Origin: Corynebacterium minutissimum
GTDB lineage: Bacteria > Actinomycetota > Actinomycetes > Mycobacteriales > Mycobacteriaceae
DNA length: 64,000 nt
NCBI RefSeq assembly: GCF_000805675.1
Contig: NZ_JSEF01000017.1
Span: 53,638 to 117,637, forward strand
Reading direction: 5' to 3'
The notes below the pieces were generated by a model, which ran no database searches, had not been told where the DNA came from, and worked only from the letters and a program-made list of their open reading frames with translations. Position numbers and translations under genes: made by a program. How positions within the stretch are numbered: position 1 is the stretch's first letter; every line of letters starts with the position of its first letter. Shown here piece after piece: positions 32,390 to 41,908 of this stretch.

Positions 32390-35146
32390 TTAGAGCGGCT
32401 GACCGGCGCCAGCGCCTGCCGGCGGCGGGTTGCCGTCATCGCCATCGTCATTGTGGGAGTCAGCCGCGGAATCGCTGCCAGACTCCCCGAGGACATCCGG
32501 GCTGATGGTATCCGGCTCATCCGAGGATGCTTCCTCATCAGCCTCGCGCACGGCGGTGTCCTCCAAGTTCTCGAGCTCCTCATCAAAGGTTCCCTCCGGC
32601 AACGGGCGCGGACGCGGGGTGAAGGTGAAAGTGGCCGAGGAGTTATCCTTGGACTCACCATCCCAGCCCTCAACGTCCACGGTGATGATTTCACCGGCAC
32701 CAATTTCGCCGTAGAGGATCTTCTCGGAGAGCTGGTCCTCAATCTCACGCTGGATGGTACGACGCAGCGGACGGGCACCAAGAACGGGGTCGAAGCCGCG
32801 CTTGGCCAACAGGTCTTTGGCCTTCTGCGTGAGCTCGATGCCCATATCGCGCTCGGAAAGCTGCTTTTCCACGCGACCAATGAGCAGCTCTACCATCTCC
32901 ACAATCTGCTCCTGGGTGAGCTGGTGGAAGACCACAATCTCGTCGATACGGTTGAGGAACTCAGGACGGAAGTGCTTCTTCAGCTCATCGTTAACCTTAT
33001 TCTTCATGCGCTCGTACTGCGCATCCGAATCGGTCTCAGAGGAGCCGGTAAATCCCAAGCCCACAGCCTTGGAGATGTCCTGGGTACCCAGGTTCGAGGT
33101 GAAGATGAGCACCGTGTTCTTGAAGTCCACGTTGCGGCCCTGGCCATCGGTCAGGCGGCCGTCCTCAAGCACCTGCAGGAGCGTGTTGTAAATCTCCTTG
33201 TGGGCCTTCTCAATCTCGTCGAACAGGACGACGGAGAACGGCTTGCGGCGGACCTTCTCGGTCAGCTGGCCACCCTCTTCGTAGCCCACGTATCCCGGAG
33301 GAGCACCGAAGAGACGGGAGGCGGTGAAGCGGTCATGGAACTCACCCATATCAATCTGGATGAGGTCATCATCCGAACCGAAGAGGAAGTTAGCCAGGGA
33401 CTTCGACAGCTCCGTCTTACCCACACCGGACGGACCAGCAAAGATGAAGGAACCGGACGGACGGCGCGGATCCTTTAGACCTGCACGAGTACGGCGGATA
33501 GCGCGGGAGACAGCCTTGACGGCCTCGTCCTGACCAATGATGCGCTTGTGCAGCTCCTCCTCCATATTGAGGAGGCGGTTGGATTCCTTCTCCGTGAGCT
33601 TAAGAACCGGGATGCCGGTCCAGTGTGCGAGGACCTCAGCAATCTGCTCCTCGCCGACCTCGGCGATTTCCTCGAGGTCACCGGAGCGCCACTGCTTTTC
33701 CTTCTCCGCGCGCTCTTCACCGAGCTTGCGCTCCTGATCACGTAGACCTGCGGCCTTCTCGAAGTCCTGCGCATCAATCGCGGCTTCCTTTTCCTTACGG
33801 ACCTCGGCAATGCGGTCATCGACCTCACGCAAGCCCTCCGGAGCGGTCATGCGCTTGATACGCATGCGAGCACCAGCCTCATCGAGAAGGTCAACGGCCT
33901 TATCCGGCAGGAAGCGGTCATTGATGTAGCGGTCAGACAAGGAGGCCGCAGCCTTGAGGGCCTCATCGGTGTAGGACACGCGGTGGTGCGCCTCGTACTT
34001 ATCGCGCAGGCCCTTAAGAATCAGAATGGTGTCATCGAGGGAAGGTTCTTCGACCTTGACCGGCTGGAAACGGCGCTCAAGAGCAGCGTCCTTCTCAATG
34101 TGCTTGCGGTACTCATCCAGGGTGGTCGCACCAATAGTCTGGAGCTCACCACGAGCCAGCTTCGGCTTCAGCAGGGAGGCAGCATCGATGGCACCCTCTG
34201 CGGCACCAGCGCCCACCAGGGTGTGGATCTCATCGATGAAGAGGATGATGTCACCGCGCTGGTTAATTTCCTTGAGAACCTTCTTCAGGCGTTCCTCAAA
34301 GTCACCGCGGTAGCGGGAACCGGCCACCAGGGAGCCCAGGTCCAGCGAGTACAGCTGCTTATCCTTGAGAGTCTCCGGGACCTTGCCGTTGACAATGTCG
34401 AGGGCCAGGCCCTCGACCACGGCGGTCTTACCCACACCGGGCTCACCGATGAGCACCGGGTTGTTCTTAGTACGGCGGGAGAGCACCTGCATGATGCGCT
34501 CCACCTCAGACTCGCGGCCCACCACGGGATCCAGCTTGCCGTCCTTAGCAGCCTGGGTGAGGTTGCGGCCGAACTGGTCAAGCACCAGAGAGTTGGAACG
34601 CTCACCGGCGCCGCCGGAACCGCCACGACCACCCTGGCCAGCACCAGCACCAGCGCCTACTGGGCCAGGACCGCCCTGGGAGGTGCTGCCACCGTCACCT
34701 TCGCCGCCCTCATAACCGGAGAGCAGCTGGATAACCTGCTGGCGCACGCGCGGCAGGTCCGCGCCCAGCTTGGTCAGCACCTGGGCTGCCACGCCATCAC
34801 CTTCACGAATGAGGCCGAGGAGCAGGAACTCGGTGCCAATGTACTTGTGGCCCATCTGCAGGCCCTCACGCAGGGAAAGCTCAAGGACCTTCTTGGCGCG
34901 CGGGGTAAACGGAATGTGGCCAGTGTGTGGCTGGGAGCCCTGACCAATAATCTCCTCCACCTCACGGCGGACGTCCTCCAGCGAGATGCCCATGGATTCC
35001 AGGGCCTTGGCGGCAACACCTTCACCCTCGTGAATAAGACCCAGGAGGATGTGCTCGGTGCCGATGTAATTGTGGTTGAGCATGCGTGCTTCTTCCTGCG
35101 CCAGAACGATGACGCGGCGAGCACGGTCTGTAAACCTCTCGAACAT
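32390..35146 (-). CDS. clpC: ATP-dependent Clp protease ATP-binding subunit ClpC
   Basis: 918 residues of the Hsp100 family; an AAA+ unfoldase that feeds proteins to ClpP1P2. Two N-terminal Clp repeats ([40 protein letters not shown]), a Gly-rich linker near residues 150-180, first AAA module with Walker [14 protein letters not shown] and Walker [18 protein letters not shown]-type middle domain, second AAA module with [13 protein letters not shown] and [11 protein letters not shown], then a C-terminal acidic Ser/Asp tail. The conserved P-loop-like L-G-F ClpP-docking tripeptide is in [10 protein letters not shown]. Ends at a strong terminator. ClgR/HspR control is known in C. glutamicum, but I could not identify a convincing site in the 500 bp upstream. 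Confidence 0.96.
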   Translation of the reverse strand: MFERFTDRARRVIVLAQEEARMLNHNYIGTEHILLGLIHEGEGVAAKALESMGISLEDVRREVEEIIGQGSQPHTGHIPFTPRAKKVLELSLREGLQMGHKYIGTEFLLLGLIREGDGVAAQVLTKLGADLPRVRQQVIQLLSGYEGGEGDGGSTSQGGPGPVGAGAGAGQGGRGGSGGAGERSNSLVLDQFGRNLTQAAKDGKLDPVVGRESEVERIMQVLSRRTKNNPVLIGEPGVGKTAVVEGLALDIVNGKVPETLKDKQLYSLDLGSLVAGSRYRGDFEERLKKVLKEINQRGDIILFIDEIHTLVGAGAAEGAIDAASLLKPKLARGELQTIGATTLDEYRKHIEKDAALERRFQPVKVEEPSLDDTILILKGLRDKYEAHHRVSYTDEALKAAASLSDRYINDRFLPDKAVDLLDEAGARMRIKRMTAPEGLREVDDRIAEVRKEKEAAIDAQDFEKAAGLRDQERKLGEERAEKEKQWRSGDLEEIAEVGEEQIAEVLAHWTGIPVLKLTEKESNRLLNMEEELHKRIIGQDEAVKAVSRAIRRTRAGLKDPRRPSGSFIFAGPSGVGKTELSKSLANFLFGSDDDLIQIDMGEFHDRFTASRLFGAPPGYVGYEEGGQLTEKVRRKPFSVVLFDEIEKAHKEIYNTLLQVLEDGRLTDGQGRNVDFKNTVLIFTSNLGTQDISKAVGLGFTGSSETDSDAQYERMKNKVNDELKKHFRPEFLNRIDEIVVFHQLTQEQIVEMVELLIGRVEKQLSERDMGIELTQKAKDLLAKRGFDPVLGARPLRRTIQREIEDQLSEKILYGEIGAGEIITVDVEGWDGESKDNSSATFTFTPRPRPLPEGTFDEELENLEDTAVREADEEASSDEPDTISPDVLGESGSDSAADSHNDDGDDGNPPPAGAGAGQPL

Positions 35147-35663
35147 GACCTCTTACCTTTCGCTGTTAATGTGTCATCCACTCTAACGCGCGGGGCCGAC
35201 ACTCCATTCACGATTTTTCTCCCCATCGCCACCACACGCACGTTTCCCCAGCTCACAACACTGTACGCCGGTAGCGAACAGGCCCGAATGGCCGCGCCAT
35301 TCGCCTGCCACCCCTGGGGAAATCTCCCCGCCGCTAGGTTGGGGCCCACGGCGCTTGTTAAAATAGCCGGTGCTGGTTCGGGAAACGGAGCTTGGAGCTT
35401 GATTCCCGTTCCTTTCCTTATCACTCACGGCGTCGCCCCTTATTCCCTACACCGAGGGTTCCACTCCGTTAGTCTCTCTTCCCATAAGGAACTCTCATGG
35501 TCGGCGAGCCGATGTCTCCACGGCCTCACTCGCCCCGCCTCCTCAACGCACCCTCCCTATTCGCGAAGTGCTCTGACCCTCTATGAACCTCACATTGCAG
35601 GTCATGAAGTAAACTAACCTCCTAGTTAGCACTGTTGACACGTTGAGGGAGGAGCCAGTCACC
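35147..35663. other. Long intergenic region between clpC and the FHA-wHTH gene
   Basis: About 517 bp without a credible gene. It must contain the clpC promoter (left side, minus strand) and that of the signalling cluster (right side). Near the right end, CTAAC-N6-GTTAG at 35614-35629 is a small inverted repeat 35 nt before the FHA-wHTH start, a possible operator. I see no RNA gene or repeat in the rest. Confidence 0.5.
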
Positions 35664-36350
35664 ATGTCGCAGCCACAGCAGGGAGCCTTGCTTGTCGACG
35701 ATCTTATTGGCCACTCGCAACTTCTGAGCGTTACCGAGTCCGCCACCTTGGGCCGTCAGGGCGATATCCTCCTTGCCGCCGACGACCCAGCCATGCACCG
35801 CACATTCCTGCAGGTATGGTCCAACGGCGCGCAGTGGTTCCTCAAAAACATTGGCAGCTTCATTGCCGCCACCATTCAACCACCGGCCGCCTGCGGCTAC
35901 GGCCGCACGGTGCTAAGTCCCGGCAGTATTGAAGTGCTGCATCCGGGAACGTCAACGCTGTATTTCTCCACCGCCACGATGAGTTATGAATGCGAGCTCA
36001 CCGTGATGCAGCCGCTGCGCAGCCCGGAGCCTAGCCTGCCGCCGGATGGCCCGTTCACAACTCACGTCTTCGAGCCCAATGAGGAGCAGTGCCTCCTGCT
36101 CAAAGCTTTGGCCCAGCCGCTCATCGATAATCCCGCGGCCGAGCCACGCGTGGTCGTGGGAACCCAGCGCGAGCTCGCCGAAACCTTGGAGTGGACGGAG
36201 AAGAAGGTTGAGCGCAAGATCCAAACTCTGGCGGAAACGTTGCAGAAGCTCGGCGTCCCCCAGTTTCAGCCGGGGCAAAAGATTTCGTGGCGCATCGTTC
36301 TGGCGCAGTTCGCTGCGGCCCACCCGCAATACTATGCACACCTTTCATAA
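35664..36350 (+). CDS. FHA-like domain protein with C-terminal winged-helix segment
   Basis: 228 residues from ATG 35664 with GGAGGAG about 10 nt upstream. Residues 20-125 resemble an FHA fold: LGRQGDILLAADD (conserved G-R), then AMHRTFLQVW (His of the S-x-x-H motif, the Ser replaced by Met) and FLKNIGSFIA (Asn). The loss of the Ser weakens the phospho-Thr reading case. The C-terminal ~90 residues, RVVVGTQRELAETLEWTEKK followed by VERKIQTLAETLQKLGVP, look like a winged-HTH, so the whole could be a phospho-responsive DNA-binding protein. A paralogue of the FHA part alone is encoded at 41536. First gene of the kinase cluster. Confidence 0.72.
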   Translation: MSQPQQGALLVDDLIGHSQLLSVTESATLGRQGDILLAADDPAMHRTFLQVWSNGAQWFLKNIGSFIAATIQPPAACGYGRTVLSPGSIEVLHPGTSTLYFSTATMSYECELTVMQPLRSPEPSLPPDGPFTTHVFEPNEEQCLLLKALAQPLIDNPAAEPRVVVGTQRELAETLEWTEKKVERKIQTLAETLQKLGVPQFQPGQKISWRIVLAQFAAAHPQYYAHLS

Positions 36351-36453
36351 CAATTTAGTCATCTCTTCTTGATTAACGCTTAGTGTTCTGCGCAGTGCTG
36401 ATAGTCTTTGTCTGACTCTGTTTTCTCCACTCTGCAAGGACCTGTCCACTCTC

Positions 36454-37113
36454 ATGTTCGCCCCGTTCTCACTGCGCATGCTGGCCGCTCTCGGCTTAGC
36501 ACTCCTCACGCTGTCTGCGTGCGCAGTGGATAAGGACACCGCTGAGGATGCGCCGAAATTTACGGTCAATGGCACCACGTCACGGTCGGAGTCAGCGCTG
36601 ACGGTGGCGGAGGGGACGTCGGAAAGCGCAGAGCCTACCGGGCTACACCTGCGCCAAGAGGATGGCTCCTTCCTTCTCACCACCAAGACCCCTGGCCCGG
36701 GACCCGTTGATGAAATCACCGCAAATTACTCTGAACTGGAAGAATACGGCTTCGGATCACTGCGCGCGGTGGTGGACAACTCCGGCTATGACGGCACCGT
36801 AAGCGGCTCGGCGCCCACCGGTGTGTTGCAGTGGGCTGTCGGCGGCATCTTCGTGCTCAATGCCCAGGCCATGAATCTCAGCGGTGATGAAGCAGACTTG
36901 GAGAATAACGCCGAATGGCGCGTTGCTCTGTTAGACGCCGAAGGAAATAACCACCTCGACGACGCTACACAGAGCGCTGTGAGCTGCAATTTCGGCGTCT
37001 GCACGTTGGCCGCAGTTCTGCAGGAACCCGGCAGCTTCACCGCCGAGATCACCATCCGTCAGGCGGGGTATGAGCCTTTCCTCATCCGTCAGCCCATCAT
37101 CGTGGCGGCCTAG
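36454..37113 (+). CDS. Lipoprotein of the kinase cluster
   Basis: 219 residues. Lipoprotein signal MFAPFSLRMLAALGLALLTL ending in the lipobox LSAC. After a low-complexity acidic/Thr linker (to about residue 75) there is a beta-rich domain (GFGSLRAVVDNSGYDG, VGGIFVLNAQAMNLSGDEAD) with two cysteines close together in VSCNFGVCTLAA that probably form a small disulfide loop. Its stop is 2 nt before the kinase start, so it is translated with the kinase and is a good candidate for an outside partner or ligand of the kinase sensor domain. Confidence 0.75.
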   Translation: MFAPFSLRMLAALGLALLTLSACAVDKDTAEDAPKFTVNGTTSRSESALTVAEGTSESAEPTGLHLRQEDGSFLLTTKTPGPGPVDEITANYSELEEYGFGSLRAVVDNSGYDGTVSGSAPTGVLQWAVGGIFVLNAQAMNLSGDEADLENNAEWRVALLDAEGNNHLDDATQSAVSCNFGVCTLAAVLQEPGSFTAEITIRQAGYEPFLIRQPIIVAA

Positions 37114-37115
37114 CA

Positions 37116-38618
37116 ATGAACGCGCATCCCACCGCCTCCGGTCTGCCTTTGGATCTTGAGCCTGAGCTCATTGCCAAGGGCTATTCGCAGTTCCACCAGA
37201 TCGGTGCAGGTGGCATGGGCACGATTGTCTTTGCCCGCAAGGAAAGCCTCGACCGCGAGGTGGCCATCAAGGTCATTGCCCAGCATGCGGCCGGGGACGA
37301 TGAAGAAGTCCGCCGCTTTATGGCGGAGATGCGCACGGTGGCAGCGCTGGATCACCCCGCTATCGTGCCCATCTATGACGGCGACATTACCCCTGGCGGC
37401 GTTCCGTATTTCGTCATGAAGTTCCTGCGTGGCCCCAGTTTGGAGGCGCACATCAACCGCCGAATCTTGGAGAATTCCAAGTTCACGGTGGAGCAGACCG
37501 TGCAGCTGCTGACGCCCATCGCGCAGGCGCTGGATTATTTGGCGGCGCTGCCCTCCCCGGTAATTCACCGCGATGTCAAACCCGCGAACATCATCGCGGA
37601 TAGTGATGCGAGTGACGAAGGATGCACCGTCATGCTCGCGGATTTTGGCATCGCCATCAATGAGGACACTACCCGAATGACTCGGGAGGGCCTGCGCGTT
37701 GGCACCGATGCGTACATGGCCCCGGAGCTCTACCCCACCCAGCTAGCACAGGCCCCACCGCAGCCCACGGCGGCCAGTGACCGCTACTCGCTGGCGCTCA
37801 TCGCGCTGGAAATGCTTACCTTGGTCAATTTACGTCGCGCTACGAGCCCACAGCAGTGGGCGCACAGCCGCGTCATCCCAGAACTGACTCCGCAGAACCT
37901 GGCGCTTGCCGACGGTCCCTCAGCCCCCTCCCTCAACGCCTTCTTCGCCACCGCACTCCATCCGGATCCGCACCAGCGCTTTGCCACATCCACCGAGATG
38001 ATGGAGGCTCTGGCTGCCGCAGCCGAAACGAAGGGTCCCGTCGAGGCATCGCGCACTGCCGCGCGGAGCGCAGCACCATCCACCACGCCCGCCAACGCCG
38101 TCCCGGCACGCGCAGCAGTCTCACCAAATGACGATGCAGAGCCTGCCCACTCGCGGCGTCGCCGTAACGTCCTGCTCGCCGCAGTTTTAGCAGGCATACT
38201 TCTTGTGACCAGTATCGCCGGTGGCCTGGTGCTGCGTGGGGCCGGCTGGGACGCCGAAGAGAAGGTCCTCGCCCAAGAGTTCCCACTGCTCTTCCCCAAA
38301 CGCCCTGGCCGCGCACCGTGGAAGGACATGAATTGCCGCTCCGCGGAACCGGAGGCGGGCCAACGTGCCCGAATCATTTGCGAAAGCGATGACCTCACCT
38401 TCGTCGGCGCCGACTTCGGTACCGAGGACAACCGCGACGCCATCGTGCCGGACACCGTCGAGGAGCTTAGCAGTGATGCCTGCACCATCACGTCTGCCGA
38501 AATCCCCGACCAGCCCGGCACGTGGGGAATCTACCCCACCGGGGTATCAGCTCGTTTTGCCTTCGTTCTTGCAGGTCCCAATGCCGAAGAGGACCGCCTG
38601 AACCTACCCGTGTGCTAG
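37116..38618 (+). CDS. Transmembrane Ser/Thr protein kinase
   Basis: 500 residues. The kinase domain (about residues 24-300) is complete: Gly loop IGAGGMGTIVFA, ATP-anchoring Lys52 in VAIKVI, catalytic loop VIHRDVKPANI with Asp153, metal-binding LADFGIAI with Asp176, an activation segment with several Thr (EDTTRMTREGLRVGT), and APE in YMAPELYP. A Pro/Ala-rich juxtamembrane segment leads to a single helix (LLAAVLAGILLVTSIAGGLV, about residues 350-372). The outside domain of about 125 residues has four cysteines, ending with Cys as the last residue, and is shared with the pseudokinase downstream. Not the PknA/B/G/L set, which sit at other conserved loci and have other outside domains. Confidence 0.9.
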   Translation: MNAHPTASGLPLDLEPELIAKGYSQFHQIGAGGMGTIVFARKESLDREVAIKVIAQHAAGDDEEVRRFMAEMRTVAALDHPAIVPIYDGDITPGGVPYFVMKFLRGPSLEAHINRRILENSKFTVEQTVQLLTPIAQALDYLAALPSPVIHRDVKPANIIADSDASDEGCTVMLADFGIAINEDTTRMTREGLRVGTDAYMAPELYPTQLAQAPPQPTAASDRYSLALIALEMLTLVNLRRATSPQQWAHSRVIPELTPQNLALADGPSAPSLNAFFATALHPDPHQRFATSTEMMEALAAAAETKGPVEASRTAARSAAPSTTPANAVPARAAVSPNDDAEPAHSRRRRNVLLAAVLAGILLVTSIAGGLVLRGAGWDAEEKVLAQEFPLLFPKRPGRAPWKDMNCRSAEPEAGQRARIICESDDLTFVGADFGTEDNRDAIVPDTVEELSSDACTITSAEIPDQPGTWGIYPTGVSARFAFVLAGPNAEEDRLNLPVC

Positions 38619-38714
38619 TGTTGCGCTTCTTCTTTGCGTTGCCTCGTGGCATGACGTGTTGTCCCTTACACTGAAGGGCATTCGACATCGACCGCCGAAG
38701 GATCTCTTCTCATC

Positions 38715-39908
38715 GTGACTACGCTTCCTGACTTCTTCACTACCCAACACCAGCTGCGCGAACTTGCTGTCCTCGACCAAGGTGCCGGTTCCACGTTGTT
38801 TCTGGTTGAGGACCCAGCTCAGAATCAGCTCCTCGTGGAGTTGTTTTCCGCCGAGCACCGCGGCGTGCTGCGAGAAGCCGGCGTAGCTGGGCAGCTTCAG
38901 CACAGCGCCATCGCCCCCATCGTGGGCACTGGCACGACAACTAGCGGTCAAGAGTTCTTCGTGCGCCGCTGCTTTCCGGGTGAGCAGCTTTCGGACTACA
39001 CCGGCTCCGGGGTGGGCGCGCGGCATCTCTCCCGGGAGGAAGCTCTGGCCACCTTTGCCCCGCTGGCTGACGCCGTGGACTTCCTGCTGCAGCGAGACCG
39101 CGCCGGTTATGCCCTGCGTGCGTTGAATCCGCGGCGCATCATCTTAACCAGCAATCGCTCGACGGCGTTCCTCGCCACAGTAGGCCCCGATGCGGCCTTT
39201 ACTCCGTCCCGCGCTTCCGCACAGGAGGTCATCGGGCGCCTCGCGCACCTATTGTCCGCTGCCTATCCGGCGTTCCGCGCGGATGCGGCCTACCCTTCCG
39301 CCGCAGCCGTCCTCGAGGCTCTGCGCGCGCAGGGTTCCTACCACCAGGCGCCCCAGACTGCGCCGCAGCCAGCAGTTCACCCAGCCCAGCAGCAGCCTTT
39401 CCACCAGCCAGCGCAGCCTGAGCAGCCTAAGCAACCCAAGAAGAAGTCCTCCACGAAACTCCTGCTAGGCCTCGGTACCGGTGCTGTGGCCCTGCTGCTC
39501 ATCGGTGGTCTTCTGTGGTTCTTCATCGGCCGCGCCTCGTGGTCCGAGCAGGAGCAGGCGCTTGCCGACGCCCACCCGGGCCTCCTCAGCTCCCGCCCCG
39601 GCGGCGAGGGCTTTGAGGGAGCGACGTGCGAATCCCGCGATCCGGAGGAAGGCCAGGAAGCCAAAATCACGTGTACCGCTGATGGGGTGACGTACTCGGT
39701 GGCGGGTTATGGGGACGTCGAGAAGCGCGAAGCGGCCGGCCCAGCCCAAGGCGGACAGGAACTCTCCAACGGACAGTGCACGGTGCATAGCTACGATCTG
39801 TCCGATGCGGAGCCGTTGTACTACATGGCCGCTGAGGATTCGGACAGTGCTGTGCTGGTGTGGGGCGAGAACGCCGAAGAGACGCGCCTGCGCCTGCCAC
39901 TATGCTAG
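38715..39908 (+). CDS. Transmembrane pseudokinase paralogous to the adjacent kinase
   Basis: 397 residues from GTG 38715. The N-terminal ~205 residues align with the kinase N-lobe and C-lobe but have lost the active residues: VAIKVI is LLVELF, HRDVKPANI is ALRALNPRRII and DFG is VGPDAA. A Gln/Pro-rich linker (about residues 210-245), a basic KKKSS stop-transfer, and one helix (LLLGLGTGAVALLLIGGLLW) lead to an outside domain that matches that of the kinase: C-E-S-x-D-P-E-E-G-Q, C-T, and a C-terminal N-A-E-E-x-R-L-x-L-P-x-C. Probably an allosteric partner or substrate of the kinase rather than an enzyme. Confidence 0.85.
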   Translation: MTTLPDFFTTQHQLRELAVLDQGAGSTLFLVEDPAQNQLLVELFSAEHRGVLREAGVAGQLQHSAIAPIVGTGTTTSGQEFFVRRCFPGEQLSDYTGSGVGARHLSREEALATFAPLADAVDFLLQRDRAGYALRALNPRRIILTSNRSTAFLATVGPDAAFTPSRASAQEVIGRLAHLLSAAYPAFRADAAYPSAAAVLEALRAQGSYHQAPQTAPQPAVHPAQQQPFHQPAQPEQPKQPKKKSSTKLLLGLGTGAVALLLIGGLLWFFIGRASWSEQEQALADAHPGLLSSRPGGEGFEGATCESRDPEEGQEAKITCTADGVTYSVAGYGDVEKREAAGPAQGGQELSNGQCTVHSYDLSDAEPLYYMAAEDSDSAVLVWGENAEETRLRLPLC

Positions 39909-39930
39909 GCCACACGGTTAGCCCACGCGG

Positions 39931-41331
39931 TTAATTCACGCGCTTGAGCAGCGGCGCCAGCACCGCGATGGCGATACCGGCAATGCCCGCAAAGAGGAAG
40001 GCCCAGTGCGTTCCCTGCGCCGTGGCGGCGGCAGCGCTCAAGCCTGCCTCGGTACCCGCACTCGTACCGCGGGTCAGGAAAACTACGAGGAAGGCCGTAC
40101 CCATCGCGCCCGCCAACTGCTGGAATGTGTTCATGATGGCAGAACCGTGCGAGTAAAGCTTCTCCGGCAGCGAGGACAGCGCGGTGGTCATCAACGGGGT
40201 CATCATGAGGCACATGCCCAAGGAGAACAGCACGTGCATGCCCACCACCATCCACAACGTGGAGGATTCCCCCAATGTGGCCAAAAGCCACAGACTCACC
40301 ACCATGAACAGCGACCCCGGAATCATAAGCGGGCGCGGACCTAAGGAATCGAAGATGCGGCCCACAAATGGTGAGAGGAAAGCCTGCAGAATACCGCCTG
40401 GCATGACTGCCAGGCCGGTGGCGAATGCCGTGGCACCCAGGGTGGTTTGGAGGTAAATCGGCAGGACGGTCACCATGCCGAGCATGAGCCCGAAGGACAC
40501 GAGCAGAATAATGACCGCTAGCGTGAAGTTGCGGACGCGGAAAGGGCGCAAGTCCATCAGTGCGCGATCATCCAGGGCGAGGCGCCGCTGGCGAAGAATG
40601 AAGAGGATAAGCCCCACTGCTCCGATGATGCTCACGGCCATCTCTACCCAGGCACCGCCGTTGAGCATCTTCTCAATCGAGGACAGTCCGTAGACCAATC
40701 CGCCAAAAGCAACGGCAGACAGGACTACGGAGAGGCCATCCAGCGGCACCTCGCGGCTTGCGCCCACGTTGCTCAAGCGCCACAGGCCCGCGACCAAGAT
40801 AAGCGCCATGAGGGGAACCATGGCCCAGAAAATGACGTGCCAGGTAAAGCGGTTAAGAATCGCGCCACCAACCGTCGGGCCCAGGGCAGGTGCCACCGAA
40901 ATCACGACGGAGATAATCCCCATCACGGTTCCTCGGCGTTGCGGCGGGACCAGGGTCATGGCCACGGTCATGAGCGTCGGAATCATCAGCGCTGTGCCAC
41001 CTGCCTGCAGCACGCGGCCGAGGAGAAGAACGACAAAGCTCGGCGCAAGCGCCGCCACCACCGTGCCGACGAGAAACAGGCCGGTGGACGCGAGGAAGAT
41101 CTGGCGAGTGGTGAGCCTTTCAATGAGGAAACCCGTCGTCGGAATCACCACAGCCATGGTGAGCATAAAGCCGGTAAGCAGCCACTGCGCGCTGGTAGCA
41201 GGGATTCCGAAGTCCGCCATGATCGTTGGCAGCGCCACCGACAGCGACGTCTCATTGAGGATCATGACCATGGCCCCCAGCACCAAGATGCTGAGGTTGA
41301 TGACGACCTTTGCAGGGATCTCAGCGGACAT
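39931..41331 (-). CDS. MFS multidrug exporter, DHA2 family
   Basis: 466 residues from ATG 41331; the frame also opens at ATG 41394 with a 21-residue extension that looks non-hydrophobic and unlikely. Fourteen or so membrane helices starting VVINLSILVLGAMVMILNET. Motif A-like ERLTTRQIFL after TM2 and motif C APALGPTVGG. DHA2 proteins use the proton gradient to expel drugs or amphiphiles. It sits on the opposite strand inside the kinase/FHA cluster, converging with the pseudokinase and divergent from the FHA gene at 41536; membership in the system is uncertain. No adjacent TetR gene. Confidence 0.88.
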   Translation of the reverse strand: MSAEIPAKVVINLSILVLGAMVMILNETSLSVALPTIMADFGIPATSAQWLLTGFMLTMAVVIPTTGFLIERLTTRQIFLASTGLFLVGTVVAALAPSFVVLLLGRVLQAGGTALMIPTLMTVAMTLVPPQRRGTVMGIISVVISVAPALGPTVGGAILNRFTWHVIFWAMVPLMALILVAGLWRLSNVGASREVPLDGLSVVLSAVAFGGLVYGLSSIEKMLNGGAWVEMAVSIIGAVGLILFILRQRRLALDDRALMDLRPFRVRNFTLAVIILLVSFGLMLGMVTVLPIYLQTTLGATAFATGLAVMPGGILQAFLSPFVGRIFDSLGPRPLMIPGSLFMVVSLWLLATLGESSTLWMVVGMHVLFSLGMCLMMTPLMTTALSSLPEKLYSHGSAIMNTFQQLAGAMGTAFLVVFLTRGTSAGTEAGLSAAAATAQGTHWAFLFAGIAGIAIAVLAPLLKRVN

Positions 41332-41535
41332 GCAGCCAGCAACACCTTTCCACAACCACACCGCCTCGCCACGGTGGCTAAGCGCAAAGGGCATAGAGTA
41401 CTACTCGCTGCGCACGGGCGCCACACGGAGCACAGCTATTGTGGCCTGGGTGACACTCCCCAAAATGTCAGCGGACAGAGTGGGTGAGATGGCAGGGTAA
41501 ACACCAACCTGCCCGCTAGAGAAAGGCCCCATCGG

Positions 41536-41877
41536 ATGCAGCGGGAGCTCCACCTCATCAGCCCTGCCGGGAACAGCATCATCGTGCGTCCCGGGCAGCA
41601 GCTGGTGGCGGGCCGCGACGGCGACTTTCCCCTCGCCCCTGAGGATGCCTCCATGCACCGCCACTTCCTCCGCTTTTGGCAGCAGGAAGATAATTGGATG
41701 GTGAGCAACGTGGGCAGCTTCCTAGCCGCCGAACTCTCCTCCCCACGCAGCCGCACCAACGGACCCATCCGGCTCGTTCCACAGAGCACCGCGGCCATCC
41801 CGGAGGGGACCTCGATGCTGTGCTTTACGACGCCCAGCGGATCCTACGAACTCACCGTGACGCGCAGCCAGCCCTAA
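41536..41877 (+). CDS. Stand-alone FHA-like protein
   Basis: 113 residues, about one FHA domain. VAGRDGDFPLAPED (G-R), SMHRHFLRFW (His) and VSNVGSFLA (Asn) align residue for residue with the FHA part of the protein at 35664, including the Met in place of the usual Ser. It lacks the winged-helix tail. AAAGG lies about 8 nt upstream. The two related genes bracket the kinase and pseudokinase, which argues for one functional cluster. Confidence 0.72.
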   Translation: MQRELHLISPAGNSIIVRPGQQLVAGRDGDFPLAPEDASMHRHFLRFWQQEDNWMVSNVGSFLAAELSSPRSRTNGPIRLVPQSTAAIPEGTSMLCFTTPSGSYELTVTRSQP

Positions 41878-41908
41878 TCATTGAATGTTTATCGCTTAGC
41901 CTTGGCGT

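Noticed and set aside
32453..33478. Long plus-strand frames across clpC and ftsH
   Set aside because: Both are antisense shadows of large, well-recognised high-GC genes.
35147..35300. ClgR or HspR operator for clpC
   Set aside because: No CGC-type or CTTGAGT-N7-ACTCAAG palindrome convincing enough was found.
35614..35629. DtxR/iron box upstream of the FHA-wHTH gene
   Set aside because: Only a short CTAAC-N6-GTTAG inverted repeat; it does not match the 19-bp DtxR consensus.
39931..41331. MFS exporter as an essential part of the kinase/FHA system
   Set aside because: It is on the opposite strand with its own promoter and no signature linking it to signalling; kept as a neighbour only.
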